From Rhizobium sp. ARZ01 (GTDB taxonomy: Bacteria; Pseudomonadota; Alphaproteobacteria; Rhizobiales; Rhizobiaceae): DNA of 64,000 bases. The stretch lies in the NCBI RefSeq assembly GCF_014851675.1, contig NZ_JACVAE010000001.1:1922001-1986000 (forward strand), written 5' to 3'. Under the pieces are notes generated by a model. It saw nothing but the letters and a program-made list of their open reading frames with translations, had not been told where the DNA came from and ran no database searches. The first letter of the stretch is position 1. Each line of letters opens with the position of its first letter. Shown one piece after another: positions 26,184 through 34,632 of this stretch. The position numbers and the translations under genes are program-made.

Positions 26184-27029
26184 ATGAACACCACCATACC
26201 GGTTGCTGCATTTCCGGACGGCCGAAGCGTCCCGGCCCTTGGGCAGGGCACTTGGCATATGGGAGAAAGCCGGATCTCTGCCACAGACGAGGTTCGCGCA
26301 CTGCAGGCGGGTATTGGTCTTGGCATGACGCTCATCGACACCGCCGAGATGTACGCCGATGGCAGCGCCGAACTGGTCGTCGGCGAAGCAGTCAAGGGGC
26401 GGCGCGATACCGTCTTCCTCGTTAGCAAGGTGCTGCCCTCGAATGCCAGCCGCAAAGGCACCGTCACCGCCTGCGAGGCGAGCCTGAAGCGGCTCGGCAC
26501 CGACCGGATCGATCTTTACCTGTTGCACTGGCGCGGGCGTTATCCGCTCGCCGACACGGTCACCGCATTCGAAGAACTGAAGGCTGCGGGAAAAATCGGC
26601 GCCTGGGGCGTTTCGAATTTTGACGTCGACGACATGGAGGAACTGCTCTCCGTCCCCGACGGCGGCAACGTCGTGACGAACCAGGTGCTCTACAACCTCG
26701 CCCGGCGCGGCATCGAATTTGATCTCCTGCCATGGAGCAATCGTCGGGGCATACCGACCATGGCCTATTCGCCGCTCGACGAAGGCCGCCTGCCGCGCCA
26801 TCCGGTGCTTGCCAGGATCGCAAACGGCCACGGCACAACGGCAGCGCAAATCGCCCTCGCCTTCGTCCTGTCGCGCAACAACGTTATCGCCATACCGAAA
26901 TCCGGGTCGGCGGCACGCGTAGAGCAAAACTGGAAGGCGGCTAACATCAAACTGACCACTGAAGACATAGCCGCACTCGACGCCGCATTTCCTCCACCTG
27001 CACGCAAGCGGCCGCTGGAAATGATCTGA
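26184..27029 (+). CDS. Aldo/keto reductase
   Basis: A 281-residue NADPH-dependent oxidoreductase of the TIM-barrel AKR family. The catalytic tetrad is complete: Asp52 and Tyr57 (IDTAEMY), Lys82 (VSKV) and His115 (LLHW). The NADPH-binding end is [14 protein letters not shown]. AKRs reduce aldehydes and ketones; the substrate cannot be inferred. It is followed by a Rossmann-DoxX fusion gene 80 bases downstream on the same strand. Confidence 0.95.
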   Translation: MNTTIPVAAFPDGRSVPALGQGTWHMGESRISATDEVRALQAGIGLGMTLIDTAEMYADGSAELVVGEAVKGRRDTVFLVSKVLPSNASRKGTVTACEASLKRLGTDRIDLYLLHWRGRYPLADTVTAFEELKAAGKIGAWGVSNFDVDDMEELLSVPDGGNVVTNQVLYNLARRGIEFDLLPWSNRRGIPTMAYSPLDEGRLPRHPVLARIANGHGTTAAQIALAFVLSRNNVIAIPKSGSAARVEQNWKAANIKLTTEDIAALDAAFPPPARKRPLEMI

Positions 27030-27109
27030 TCGCGGCGGCCACGGCCGCAAACATCGCACGTCTGCGGTTGCGCTTGTGCAGACACGCATCATCACGCAAT
27101 AGTTGCGCC

Positions 27110-28384
27110 ATGAACATCCTGATTCTCGGCGCAAACGGCTTTATCGGCTCAGCAGTTCTTGCCCACCTGCAGCGCGCCGGCCACAGCGTCACCGGCCTTG
27201 GGCGCGACATCGCGCACGCCAGGAACCGTTGTCCATCTGCCGACTGGGTTCGCGCGGATATCGCCACGCTGACCAGCCCCGGCCGCTGGACGCCGCTGCT
27301 CCGCGGCATAGACGTCGTGGTCAACTGCGCAGGCGCGCTCCAGGATGGGCCGCGGGACGACTTGGCTGCGACACAGCGAGATGCCATGCTCGCGCTATAC
27401 GATGCCGCTAGCGGAGCCGGCATCAGGCTGGTCGTCCAGATATCGGCCCAAACCGAAACGGGTGCGGATCTCCCATTCCTCGCCACGAAAGCACAGGCCG
27501 ACGACGCGCTGAAACAGTCGGGCCTCCCCTACATCATCCTTCGGCCGGCGCTTGTCCTCGGCCGTAATGCCCACGGTGGTTCGGCGCTGTTGCGTTCGCT
27601 GGCCGCCCTCCCCTTAGTCACGCCGCTGACTTTTGCCGACCAACGCGTCGAGACGGTCGCGGTGGACGACGTTGCTGAATGCGTGCGCAAGGCCGTGGAC
27701 GGCGAACTGCCGGCAGGGACAGAAGCATATCTATCCGGCGACGCCGCAGATTTCAGCGCTCTCGTCGGGCTGCATCGAGCCTGGCTCGGCCTGCCGCCCG
27801 CAAGGATCCTCCCGCTACCCGGCATGGTGGCCGCGCCGGTCTCATGGCTTGCGGACCTTGCAGGAAAGCTTGGGTGGCGCTCGCCGCTGCGCAGCACAGC
27901 CATGCGCGTGATGGCGGGCGGCGTCACGGCCAGAGGACCCCGGCTCGACCTGCCGCTCCTTTCGGCTCGCGATACACTTACCCTGCATCCGGCCGGCGTG
28001 CAGGACCTGTGGTTTGCCCGGCTCTATCTTCTCAAGCCGGTCCTGATCGCAACGCTATCGCTGTTCTGGGTCGCCTCCGGCTTCATCCCATTTCTCAACC
28101 TCGAACTGGCCGCGGCGCATTTCCTGCCGTTCATTCCTTGGGGACCTGCAATTGGCCTGACGGTCGCAACCTCGGTCCTTGATATTTCACTCGGGCTCGG
28201 TGTCCTGTGGCGCCCCACTGCGCGCGCGTCCCTGATCGGGCAGGTCGGGCTCGCCCTCGCCTATCTCTTGGGTGGCACGCTGCTCGAACCCTCGCTCTGG
28301 CTCGATCCGCTTGGCCCTTACGTCAAGGTTCTGCCGGCGATCGCTCTCTCCCTGGGCGTGCTCACCATATTGGATGAGCGCTGA
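27110..28384 (+). CDS. NAD(P)-binding Rossmann protein fused to a DoxX-like membrane domain
   Basis: A 424-residue two-part protein. Residues 1-280 are an atypical short-chain-dehydrogenase/NmrA-like domain with the nucleotide motif GANGFIGS at 7-14 and a typical NxxG region (VVNCAGAL). Residues 305-424 hold about four membrane helices in a DoxX-like arrangement (LLKPVLIATLSLFWVASG, then further helices). The fusion tethers a dehydrogenase-like domain to the membrane. Start ATG 27110 is selected because the longer frame adds unlike residues. The stop overlaps the next gene by one base (TGATG). Confidence 0.88.
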   Translation: MNILILGANGFIGSAVLAHLQRAGHSVTGLGRDIAHARNRCPSADWVRADIATLTSPGRWTPLLRGIDVVVNCAGALQDGPRDDLAATQRDAMLALYDAASGAGIRLVVQISAQTETGADLPFLATKAQADDALKQSGLPYIILRPALVLGRNAHGGSALLRSLAALPLVTPLTFADQRVETVAVDDVAECVRKAVDGELPAGTEAYLSGDAADFSALVGLHRAWLGLPPARILPLPGMVAAPVSWLADLAGKLGWRSPLRSTAMRVMAGGVTARGPRLDLPLLSARDTLTLHPAGVQDLWFARLYLLKPVLIATLSLFWVASGFIPFLNLELAAAHFLPFIPWGPAIGLTVATSVLDISLGLGVLWRPTARASLIGQVGLALAYLLGGTLLEPSLWLDPLGPYVKVLPAIALSLGVLTILDER

Positions 28385-28863
28385 TGGACGCCGAACTCAT
28401 CTATCGTGTTCTGCATGTGATCGGTGCGACCGTCCTCTTTGGAACGGGCGCCGGCATTGCCTTCTTCATGGTGATGGTGAGTCGCACCGGTAAGCCTGCA
28501 CTGATCGCCCATGTTGCGGAGACGGTCGTGATCGCCGACACCATCTTCACGGCCACAGCCGTGATAATGCAGCCATTGACCGGCTACCTTCTTGCGCGGG
28601 AAATCGGCTGGTCGCTGAGCGAGGGCTGGATCGCCCTGTCACTCATACTCTATGTCTTCACCGGCCTGTTCTGGCTGCCCGTGATCTGGATCCAGATCCG
28701 GTTGCGCGACACCGCGCGAAAGGCGGCGGCCGACGGAGTGCCCTTGCCCGCGGAATGGCGCAGGCTCTACCGCATCTGGTTCGCCTGCGGCCTCCCCGCC
28801 TTCTTCGCTGTACTGGGCATCATCTGGCTGATGCTGGCAAGGCCAGCTATCAGCCTGTTCTGA
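28384..28863 (+). CDS. DUF2269-family integral membrane protein
   Basis: A 159-residue protein with four hydrophobic helices (about 5-28, 45-70, 82-105, 133-155) and a conserved start (IYRVLHVIGATVLFGTGAG). DUF2269 is a family of unknown function. Its A of ATG is shared with the stop of the Rossmann-DoxX gene, so the two products are probably made together and may form a membrane complex. Confidence 0.85.
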   Translation: MDAELIYRVLHVIGATVLFGTGAGIAFFMVMVSRTGKPALIAHVAETVVIADTIFTATAVIMQPLTGYLLAREIGWSLSEGWIALSLILYVFTGLFWLPVIWIQIRLRDTARKAAADGVPLPAEWRRLYRIWFACGLPAFFAVLGIIWLMLARPAISLF

Positions 28864-28869
28864 CGCAGA

Positions 28870-29442
28870 TCACATTCCCTGCGGACCGCGGTTCATCGCA
28901 GCGATGCCGGTGCGGCAGACCTCGATGAGGCCGAGCGGCTTCATGATGGCGATGAACTGGTCGATTTTCGATACCTTGCCGGTGATCTCGAAGACGAAAT
29001 GCTCGGTGTTCGCGTCGATGACGGCCGCGCGGAAGGCATCCGCAAGCCGCAGCGCCTCGACCCGGTGATCGCCGGTGCCTGAAACCTTCACCAGTGCGAG
29101 TTCGCGCTCGAGCGGACGCTCATGGCCGAGATCCTTGGCCCGGACGGTCAGGTCGACTACCCGGTGTACGGGAACAATGCGCTCCAGCTGCGCCTTGATT
29201 TGTTCCAGAACATGCGGGGTGCCGCGTGTGACGATGGTGATGCGGGAGAGATGCGCTTGGTGCTCGGTCTCCGACACCGTCAGGCTCTCGATGTTGTAGC
29301 CCCGGCCGGAGAACAGGCCGATGACGCGGGCGAGAACGCCCGGCTCGTTGTCGACCAGCACCGAAAGCGTGTGGTTTTCCGAAACCTGGGTTTCGGCGGC
29401 GATGAAATAGGCCGAGCCGGTCGGCTGAAGATGTGCGCTCAT
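28870..29442 (-). CDS. ilvN: Acetolactate synthase small (regulatory) subunit
   Basis: A 190-residue regulatory subunit (also called ilvH) that binds valine and activates the catalytic subunit. The N-terminal ACT domain is at about residues 16-90 (HTLSVLVDNEPGVLARV and GYNIESLTV), and the C-terminal half is typical (GDHRVEALRLADAFRAAVID). ATG 29442 has AGGAA eight bases upstream; the longer frame is not family-like. It follows ilvB by 22 bases on the same strand and shares its attenuator-controlled transcript. Confidence 0.96.
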   Translation of the reverse strand: MSAHLQPTGSAYFIAAETQVSENHTLSVLVDNEPGVLARVIGLFSGRGYNIESLTVSETEHQAHLSRITIVTRGTPHVLEQIKAQLERIVPVHRVVDLTVRAKDLGHERPLERELALVKVSGTGDHRVEALRLADAFRAAVIDANTEHFVFEITGKVSKIDQFIAIMKPLGLIEVCRTGIAAMNRGPQGM

Positions 29443-29464
29443 AATCGGTGTTCCTGCCTTTTCA

Positions 29465-31243
29465 TCAAACCAGCTGGCGGCCTTTGGCGTCGATGGCGTT
29501 CGCCACCGCTTCGTCGGTCGCCTCATCCGGCAACAGCATCTCGTTGTGCGCCTTGCCCGAGGGGATCATCGGGAAGCAGTTGGCGAGGTTGGCAACGCGG
29601 CAATCGAAGATCACCGGCTTCTTCACCGAGATCATTTCCTCGATCGCACCGTCGAGATCGCCGGGCTTGTCGCAGCGCAGGCCAACGGCGCCATAGGCCT
29701 CGGCGAGCTTGACGAAGTCTGGCATCGCTTCGGTGTAGGAATGCGACAGGCGGTTGCCGTGCAACAGCTGCTGCCACTGCCGAACCATGCCCATGTACTG
29801 GTTGTTCAGGATGAAGATCTTGATCGGCGCTTCGTACTGGATCGCTGCCGACATTTCCTGGATGCACATCTGGATGGACGCGTCGCCGGCGATGTCGATG
29901 ACGAGCGCGTCAGGATGGGCGATCTGCACGCCGAATGCAGCCGGCAGGCCGTAGCCCATGGTGCCAAGGCCACCCGACGTCAGCCAGCGGTTCGGCTGCT
30001 CGAAACCGAAGAACTGCGCTGCCCACATCTGGTGCTGGCCCACTTCGGTGGTGATGTAGGTGTCGCGGTCCTTGGTCAGTTCATAAAGGCGCTGGATCGC
30101 ATATTGCGGCATGATCACGTCATCGCTCGGCTTGTAGGCCAGCGAGTTGCGCGCGCGCCACTTGGCAATCGAAGCCCACCAGTCGGCAAGATGCTCCTTG
30201 CCGGCAGTTTGCGACCCGGCACGCCAAAGCCGGACCATGTCTTCCAGAACGCGGCCGACATCGCCGAGGATCGGAATGTCGACGCGCACGTTCTTGTTGA
30301 TCGAGGACGGGTCGATGTCGATGTGGATCTTCTTCGAGTTCGGCGAGAACGCATTCAGGCGGCCGGTGATGCGGTCGTCGAAGCGGGCGCCGATGCAGAC
30401 CATGACGTCGCAGTCGTGCATCGCCATGTTGGCCTCGTAGGTGCCGTGCATGCCGAGCATCCCGAGCCAGTTCTTGCCGGAAGCCGGATAGGCACCGAGC
30501 CCCATCAGCGTGGAGGTGATCGGAAAGCCGGTCAGGTCCACCAGCTCGCGCAGCAGATGGGCGGCTTCTGGACCGGAATTGATAACACCGCCGCCGGAGT
30601 AAATGACCGGCCGCTTTGCGCCCTGCATCAGCGCAACGGCTTCGCGGATCCGGGCGAGATCGCCCTGGACCTTCGGCTGGTAGCTGTGCAGCGTCGAGGC
30701 CATTGCCGGCGGCACATAGGTACCGGTGGCGAACTGGATGTCCTTCGGGACGTCGACGACGACCGGTCCCGGACGACCGCTCTGGGCGACGCGGAAGGCC
30801 TCGTGGATGATCCGCGCCAGATCGTTGACGTTCTTGACCAGCCAGTTGTGCTTGGTGCAGGGCCGCGTGATACCGACGGTATCGCATTCCTGGAACGCGT
30901 CGGAACCTATGAGCGAAGTCGGAACCTGGCCGGTGATGCAGACGAGCGGGATAGAGTCCATCAAGGCGTCCTGCAGCGGCGTGACAGCGTTCGTCGCACC
31001 GGGCCCTGAGGTAACGAGCATGACGCCGACCTTGCCGGTCGAGCGTGCATAGCCTTCGGCGGCATGTCCCGCGCCCTGCTCGTGGCGGACGAGGATGTGC
31101 TGGATATCGTCCTGCTGGAAGATCTCGTCGTAGATCGGCAGCACGGCGCCACCGGGATAGCCGAAGATATGCTTGACGCCGTTATCCTTCAGGGCCTGAA
31201 GGACAATCTCAGCGCCCGTCATCTGGTTTTCTGTTCCACTCAT
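29465..31243 (-). CDS. ilvB: Acetolactate synthase large (catalytic) subunit, biosynthetic type
   Basis: A 592-residue thiamine-diphosphate enzyme (IlvB/IlvI) making acetolactate and acetohydroxybutyrate, the first common step of branched-chain synthesis. The catalytic Glu is in VRHEQGAGHAAEGYA, and the ThDP motif is GDASIQM ending in ILNN. FAD-type central domain is of normal length. ATG 31243 is preferred; the frame upstream to 31390 runs through the attenuator and is not coding. Predicted control is by transcription attenuation in the 210 bases upstream. Confidence 0.97.
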   Translation of the reverse strand: MSGTENQMTGAEIVLQALKDNGVKHIFGYPGGAVLPIYDEIFQQDDIQHILVRHEQGAGHAAEGYARSTGKVGVMLVTSGPGATNAVTPLQDALMDSIPLVCITGQVPTSLIGSDAFQECDTVGITRPCTKHNWLVKNVNDLARIIHEAFRVAQSGRPGPVVVDVPKDIQFATGTYVPPAMASTLHSYQPKVQGDLARIREAVALMQGAKRPVIYSGGGVINSGPEAAHLLRELVDLTGFPITSTLMGLGAYPASGKNWLGMLGMHGTYEANMAMHDCDVMVCIGARFDDRITGRLNAFSPNSKKIHIDIDPSSINKNVRVDIPILGDVGRVLEDMVRLWRAGSQTAGKEHLADWWASIAKWRARNSLAYKPSDDVIMPQYAIQRLYELTKDRDTYITTEVGQHQMWAAQFFGFEQPNRWLTSGGLGTMGYGLPAAFGVQIAHPDALVIDIAGDASIQMCIQEMSAAIQYEAPIKIFILNNQYMGMVRQWQQLLHGNRLSHSYTEAMPDFVKLAEAYGAVGLRCDKPGDLDGAIEEMISVKKPVIFDCRVANLANCFPMIPSGKAHNEMLLPDEATDEAVANAIDAKGRQLV

Positions 31244-31299
31244 CCGAATATTTCCGTCCGTTTCGGTTTTGAAAGTGTGCTTAGCGAAATCGAGGGCAT

Positions 31300-31322
31300 A
31301 AAAAAAGGCCCCTTTCGGAGCC
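31300..31322 (-). terminator. Attenuator terminator upstream of ilvB
   Basis: On the minus strand GGCTCC-GAAA-GGGGCC (six pairs, one G-U) is followed by seven T. It lies after the leader peptide gene and 57 bases before the ilvB start, the expected place for an attenuator. Confidence 0.8.
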
Positions 31323-31330
31323 TGCTTACC

Positions 31331-31377
31331 GCGCATGGGTGCTTTCGCCCGGTGGTTACACCACCTTGCCCATGCGC
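31331..31377 (-). promoter_or_regulatory. Pause/antiterminator region of the ilv leader
   Basis: A perfect 9-bp outer stem (GCGCATGGG / CCCATGCGC) encloses an inner 5-bp hairpin (GGTGG / CCACC) whose loop contains the leader-peptide stop codon. The left arm overlaps the last leader codons, so ribosome position would decide whether it forms. The alternative pairing that prevents the terminator cannot be fixed by eye. Confidence 0.6.
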
Positions 31378-31415
31378 CGTCCCACCACAAGAATCTTTGC
31401 GACGTTAGAAATCAT
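31356..31415 (-). CDS. ilv leader peptide (leaderless)
   Basis: A 19-residue open frame, MISNVAKILVVGRRMGKVV, containing eight Ile, Leu or Val residues. These are the end products of the downstream enzymes, so stalling at these codons would report branched-chain amino-acid supply. The ATG lies only eight bases after a -10 box, so the transcript probably starts at the A of the ATG and is leaderless, as known for the trp leader peptide of Sinorhizobium meliloti. No ribosome site is present, in keeping with that. Too short for ordinary gene finders. Confidence 0.75.
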   Translation of the reverse strand: MISNVAKILVVGRRMGKVV

Positions 31416-31423
31416 GGGGGCGA

Positions 31424-31452
31424 TTGATAACTGCTAAAGCGCAGACCGTCAA
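31424..31452 (-). promoter_or_regulatory. Probable promoter of the ilv leader and ilvB-ilvN
   Basis: TTGACG (31452-31447) and TATCAA (31429-31424) are spaced by 17 bases on the minus strand, immediately before the leader peptide ATG at 31415. Confidence 0.65.
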
Positions 31453-31583
31453 CGGCATTTGCCGATCACCCCTGCAGCAACCGTCGGCAACCCGTGATGG
31501 CCGGCCGGCGGCTTCGCCACCTCCGGAAACCCATTATTAAGCGGCCGCTATTATTCTCGGTTAAACGGCAAGGAGTGCCTGCG

Positions 31584-33647
31584 TTGCGCAACACCGATTT
31601 TCACCGCTCGATGGTCGCAGGGGAACAGGACAGACGAGACGACGAGACGCCCGGCAATCGCCTTCTTGGGCGGGTTGTCGCCTGTGGCGGATCGCGCGCG
31701 ACGATCAGCGCCGTCGCCGAGGCAGGTCAGACGGCGCTTACGGAACTGTGGTCCGTTGGTCGCCTCATTTCGATTTCCGTCGGCGAGAACCGCGTGGTTG
31801 CACTCGTCTATGCGATGTCCACCGACCAGCAGAACTGGGCCGAGAACCGCGACACCGTGTTCCGGATCGAGGTCGAGCTTCTGGGTGAGGTTCACCCGGG
31901 TCCAGATGGACGCGAAGAATTTTCCAGCGGCATCAGCAACTATCCCTATCTCGGCGCCATCGCGCATCGCATTCGCGCCTCTGACCTCGCCAAGGTCTAC
32001 GACACCGGGCAAAACGACGTTTGCGTCATCGGCAAGCTGACGCAGGACGAGACGCTCGATGCCACGATCCACGTTCCATCCATGCTGTCGAAGCATTTCG
32101 CCATCGTCGGGACGACGGGCGTCGGCAAATCGACTGCCGTCACGCTGCTCCTGCACAAGGCAATCCAGGCCGATCCGAAACTGCGTGTCCTGATCCTCGA
32201 CCCGCACAACGAGTTCGCGGCCGCCTTCCCGGACCACTCCGTCGTCATCGAGACCGACACGCTCGACCTGCCCTTCTGGCTGTTCCGTCTGGAAGAATTC
32301 TCCGAGGTGATCTTCCGTGGCCGTCCGCCGGTTCCCGAAGAGATCGACGCGCTCCGCGATCTCATCCCCGAAGCCAAGAAGGCTTTCCGCGGCAGCGGCG
32401 ACTCCGGCCTCATGCGCCGCAACCAGGAAAAGAGCTCGATCACCGTCGACACCCCTGTTCCCTACCGTATCGCCGACCTTCTTGCGATGGTCGACGAGCG
32501 GATCGGACGATTGGAGGGACGTACCGAGAAGCCGCATCTGCGATCGCTGAAGGTCAAGATCATGTCGGCGATCAACGACCCGCGCTTTCACTTCATGTTC
32601 TCCTCGAACACGATCACCGACACGATTCTCGACACGATCGCGCGGATCTTCCGCATTCCCGGCGAAGGTAAGCCGATCACCACGTTCCAGCTTGCCGGCA
32701 TCCCGTCGGAAGTCGTCAACTCCGTCGCCTCCGTGCTCTGCCGCATGGCTTTCGAAATCGGGCTCTGGAGCAATGGCGGCGTCCACATGCTGGTCGTCTG
32801 CGAAGAGGCGCACCGCTACGTGCCGGCGGATCCGACGCTCGGTTTCCTGCCCACCCGCCAGGCGATCGCACGCATCGCCAAGGAAGGCCGGAAATACGGC
32901 GTCTCGCTCGGCATCATCACCCAACGGCCGGGCGAACTCGATCCGACCATCCTCTCGCAGTGTTCGACCGTCTTCGCCATGCGCCTTGCCAACGACGCCG
33001 ACCAGGAGATCATCCGCTCCGCCATTCCAAACTCCTCGTCGTCCACCACCAGCTTCATTTCATCAATCGGCAATGGCGAGGCGATCGCCTTCGGTGAGGC
33101 GGTCGCCGTGCCGATGCGGATGAAATTCACCCGTATCCAGGAAAACCGCCTGCCGAAAGCCAACGGCGCAAGCGTCAAGGCAAGCGAGGACAACCCCAAC
33201 TCCGTCGACCTGCGTTCGATCGTCGGACGGATGCGCTCCGTTACCGGTCCGGACATTTCCGCCTTCCAGGAATCCTACCTGGCCGCCGAAAGCACGACCA
33301 GCCAAAGGACCGAAACGAGCGTCTCCCATCCCAGCCCGCACACGGACGACGACTGGACGGAACTTCATCCCGACGCTGCCTCCGAAGAGCCAACTGAGAT
33401 CGAACCGTACCGTCCCGAAATGCTGCCCCGCAATCCCACTGGACCGTCCCCTTTGTCGGCCCATGATCGCTTCGAGGCATTGCGCCGTGAACTGGGCACG
33501 GATGTATCGCGGGAACAGCCAGCGGATGGATCTGCACGCCCGTCGCTCCGTCCCGCCTTTGGCGAGGCAGGTAACGAGCCCCGCCGCGAGGGCTCGATCC
33601 GCGACCAGTTGCTGAAGAAGCCGCTGAGCAGCCTCATCCGCAAGTAG
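31584..33647 (+). CDS. HerA-like (DUF87) ATPase
   Basis: A 687-residue FtsK/HerA-superfamily ATPase. The N-terminal part (about 20-150) is a HAS-barrel-like domain (NRLLGRVVACGGSRATI); Walker A is GTTGVGKST (about residue 180) and Walker B VVCEEAHRYV (about 405), with IITQRPGELD as the sensor region. The last 150 residues are low-complexity and probably disordered. HerA proteins are DNA-pumping hexamers that usually pair with NurA nuclease; none is adjacent. TTG 31584 is chosen because AAGGAG lies eight bases upstream; ATG 31611 is the alternative. Divergent from ilvB. Confidence 0.9.
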   Translation: MRNTDFHRSMVAGEQDRRDDETPGNRLLGRVVACGGSRATISAVAEAGQTALTELWSVGRLISISVGENRVVALVYAMSTDQQNWAENRDTVFRIEVELLGEVHPGPDGREEFSSGISNYPYLGAIAHRIRASDLAKVYDTGQNDVCVIGKLTQDETLDATIHVPSMLSKHFAIVGTTGVGKSTAVTLLLHKAIQADPKLRVLILDPHNEFAAAFPDHSVVIETDTLDLPFWLFRLEEFSEVIFRGRPPVPEEIDALRDLIPEAKKAFRGSGDSGLMRRNQEKSSITVDTPVPYRIADLLAMVDERIGRLEGRTEKPHLRSLKVKIMSAINDPRFHFMFSSNTITDTILDTIARIFRIPGEGKPITTFQLAGIPSEVVNSVASVLCRMAFEIGLWSNGGVHMLVVCEEAHRYVPADPTLGFLPTRQAIARIAKEGRKYGVSLGIITQRPGELDPTILSQCSTVFAMRLANDADQEIIRSAIPNSSSSTTSFISSIGNGEAIAFGEAVAVPMRMKFTRIQENRLPKANGASVKASEDNPNSVDLRSIVGRMRSVTGPDISAFQESYLAAESTTSQRTETSVSHPSPHTDDDWTELHPDAASEEPTEIEPYRPEMLPRNPTGPSPLSAHDRFEALRRELGTDVSREQPADGSARPSLRPAFGEAGNEPRREGSIRDQLLKKPLSSLIRK

Positions 33648-33717
33648 CGGTCGTCGCAGGCAAGGCATTTCCAGTGGAACCGGCTTGCACAGCCGGTGCC
33701 ACGCCACGAATTCGTGA

Positions 33718-34632
33718 TCACCTGGCCACAAGAGAAATGCCGTCCGTCCGCACCCAGCTCTCGTCCAGCTGGTTGCGGAACCAGGTCATCTGCCGCTTGG
33801 CATACTGACGCGTCGCTGCGGCGCCGCGCTCGATCACTTCGGGCTCCGTCATCTGTCCCGCCAATAGGGCCGCAATCTGCGGCACACCGATCGCCTTCAT
33901 CACCGGCATCTCCGGCGGCAGACCAAGCGCGAGAAGCGCCTTCACCTCCTCTACAGCACCCGATTTCAACATCTTGGCGAAACGGCGGTCGATGCGCTGG
34001 CGCAACAGCGCCCGGTCCGGCAGGACCACCAGTTTCGTCGCCCGCTCCGGATCGATGATCGCGGACCCTGCCGCGGCCTGAAAATCGCGGATCGAGCGCC
34101 CGCTGACTTCAAATATCTCCAGCGCACGCAGGATGCGCTGCCCGTCGGCTGGCCGGATTGCGGCGGCCGATTGCGGATCACGTTGCGCCAACGATGCGTG
34201 CAACGCCTCTGGGCCTACTGCCGCGAGCCTGGCGCGCAACATCGCCCGAAGCTCCTCTGGTACGCTCGGCATGTCCGAAAGACCGCCAGTCAGCGCCTTG
34301 AAATAGAGCCCGGTGCCGCCAACGAATACCGGGCGCTTGCCTCTTCCCCGCAGTTCCGCCACCACCTCGGCTGCCTGCCGCAGCCACTCGCCGCTCGAAT
34401 AGGCCTGCCCGGCGGGGACATGACCATAGAGCCGGTGCTCCACGCCCCCCATCTCATCCGGCTGTGGCCGCGCCGTCAGCACGTTCAGCGTGTCGTAAAC
34501 CTGCATGCTGTCGGCGTTGACCACCACCCCGCCATGCGCTTGAGCGAGCCTCACGGCAAGCGCGGACTTGCCGCTCGCGGTCGGGCCGGTTATCAGGATC
34601 GCGTCAGTTTCAGCTTCAGGAATTCTTATCAT
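33718..34632 (-). CDS. miaA: tRNA dimethylallyltransferase
   Basis: A 304-residue enzyme that adds the dimethylallyl group to A37 of tRNAs reading UNN codons. The P-loop ITGPTASGKS begins at about residue 13, so ATG 34632 must be close to the true start. Other motifs are NADSMQVYD, VGGTGLYFKAL and the C-terminal RQYAKRQMTWFRNQ. Its start codon overlaps that of serB on the opposite strand, so the two genes are divergent with no intergenic DNA. Confidence 0.96.
   Translation of the reverse strand: MIRIPEAETDAILITGPTASGKSALAVRLAQAHGGVVVNADSMQVYDTLNVLTARPQPDEMGGVEHRLYGHVPAGQAYSSGEWLRQAAEVVAELRGRGKRPVFVGGTGLYFKALTGGLSDMPSVPEELRAMLRARLAAVGPEALHASLAQRDPQSAAAIRPADGQRILRALEIFEVSGRSIRDFQAAAGSAIIDPERATKLVVLPDRALLRQRIDRRFAKMLKSGAVEEVKALLALGLPPEMPVMKAIGVPQIAALLAGQMTEPEVIERGAAATRQYAKRQMTWFRNQLDESWVRTDGISLVAR

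Noticed and set aside
29546..31009. Plus-strand open frame of 487 codons
   Set aside because: Antisense of ilvB; translation lacks motifs.
31244..31390. N-terminal extension of ilvB to 31390
   Set aside because: The extension crosses the attenuator terminator and is not like acetolactate synthases; ATG 31243 starts the usual N-terminus.
31551..32924. Minus-strand open frame of 457 codons
   Set aside because: Antisense of the HerA-like gene, whose Walker motifs are on the other strand.
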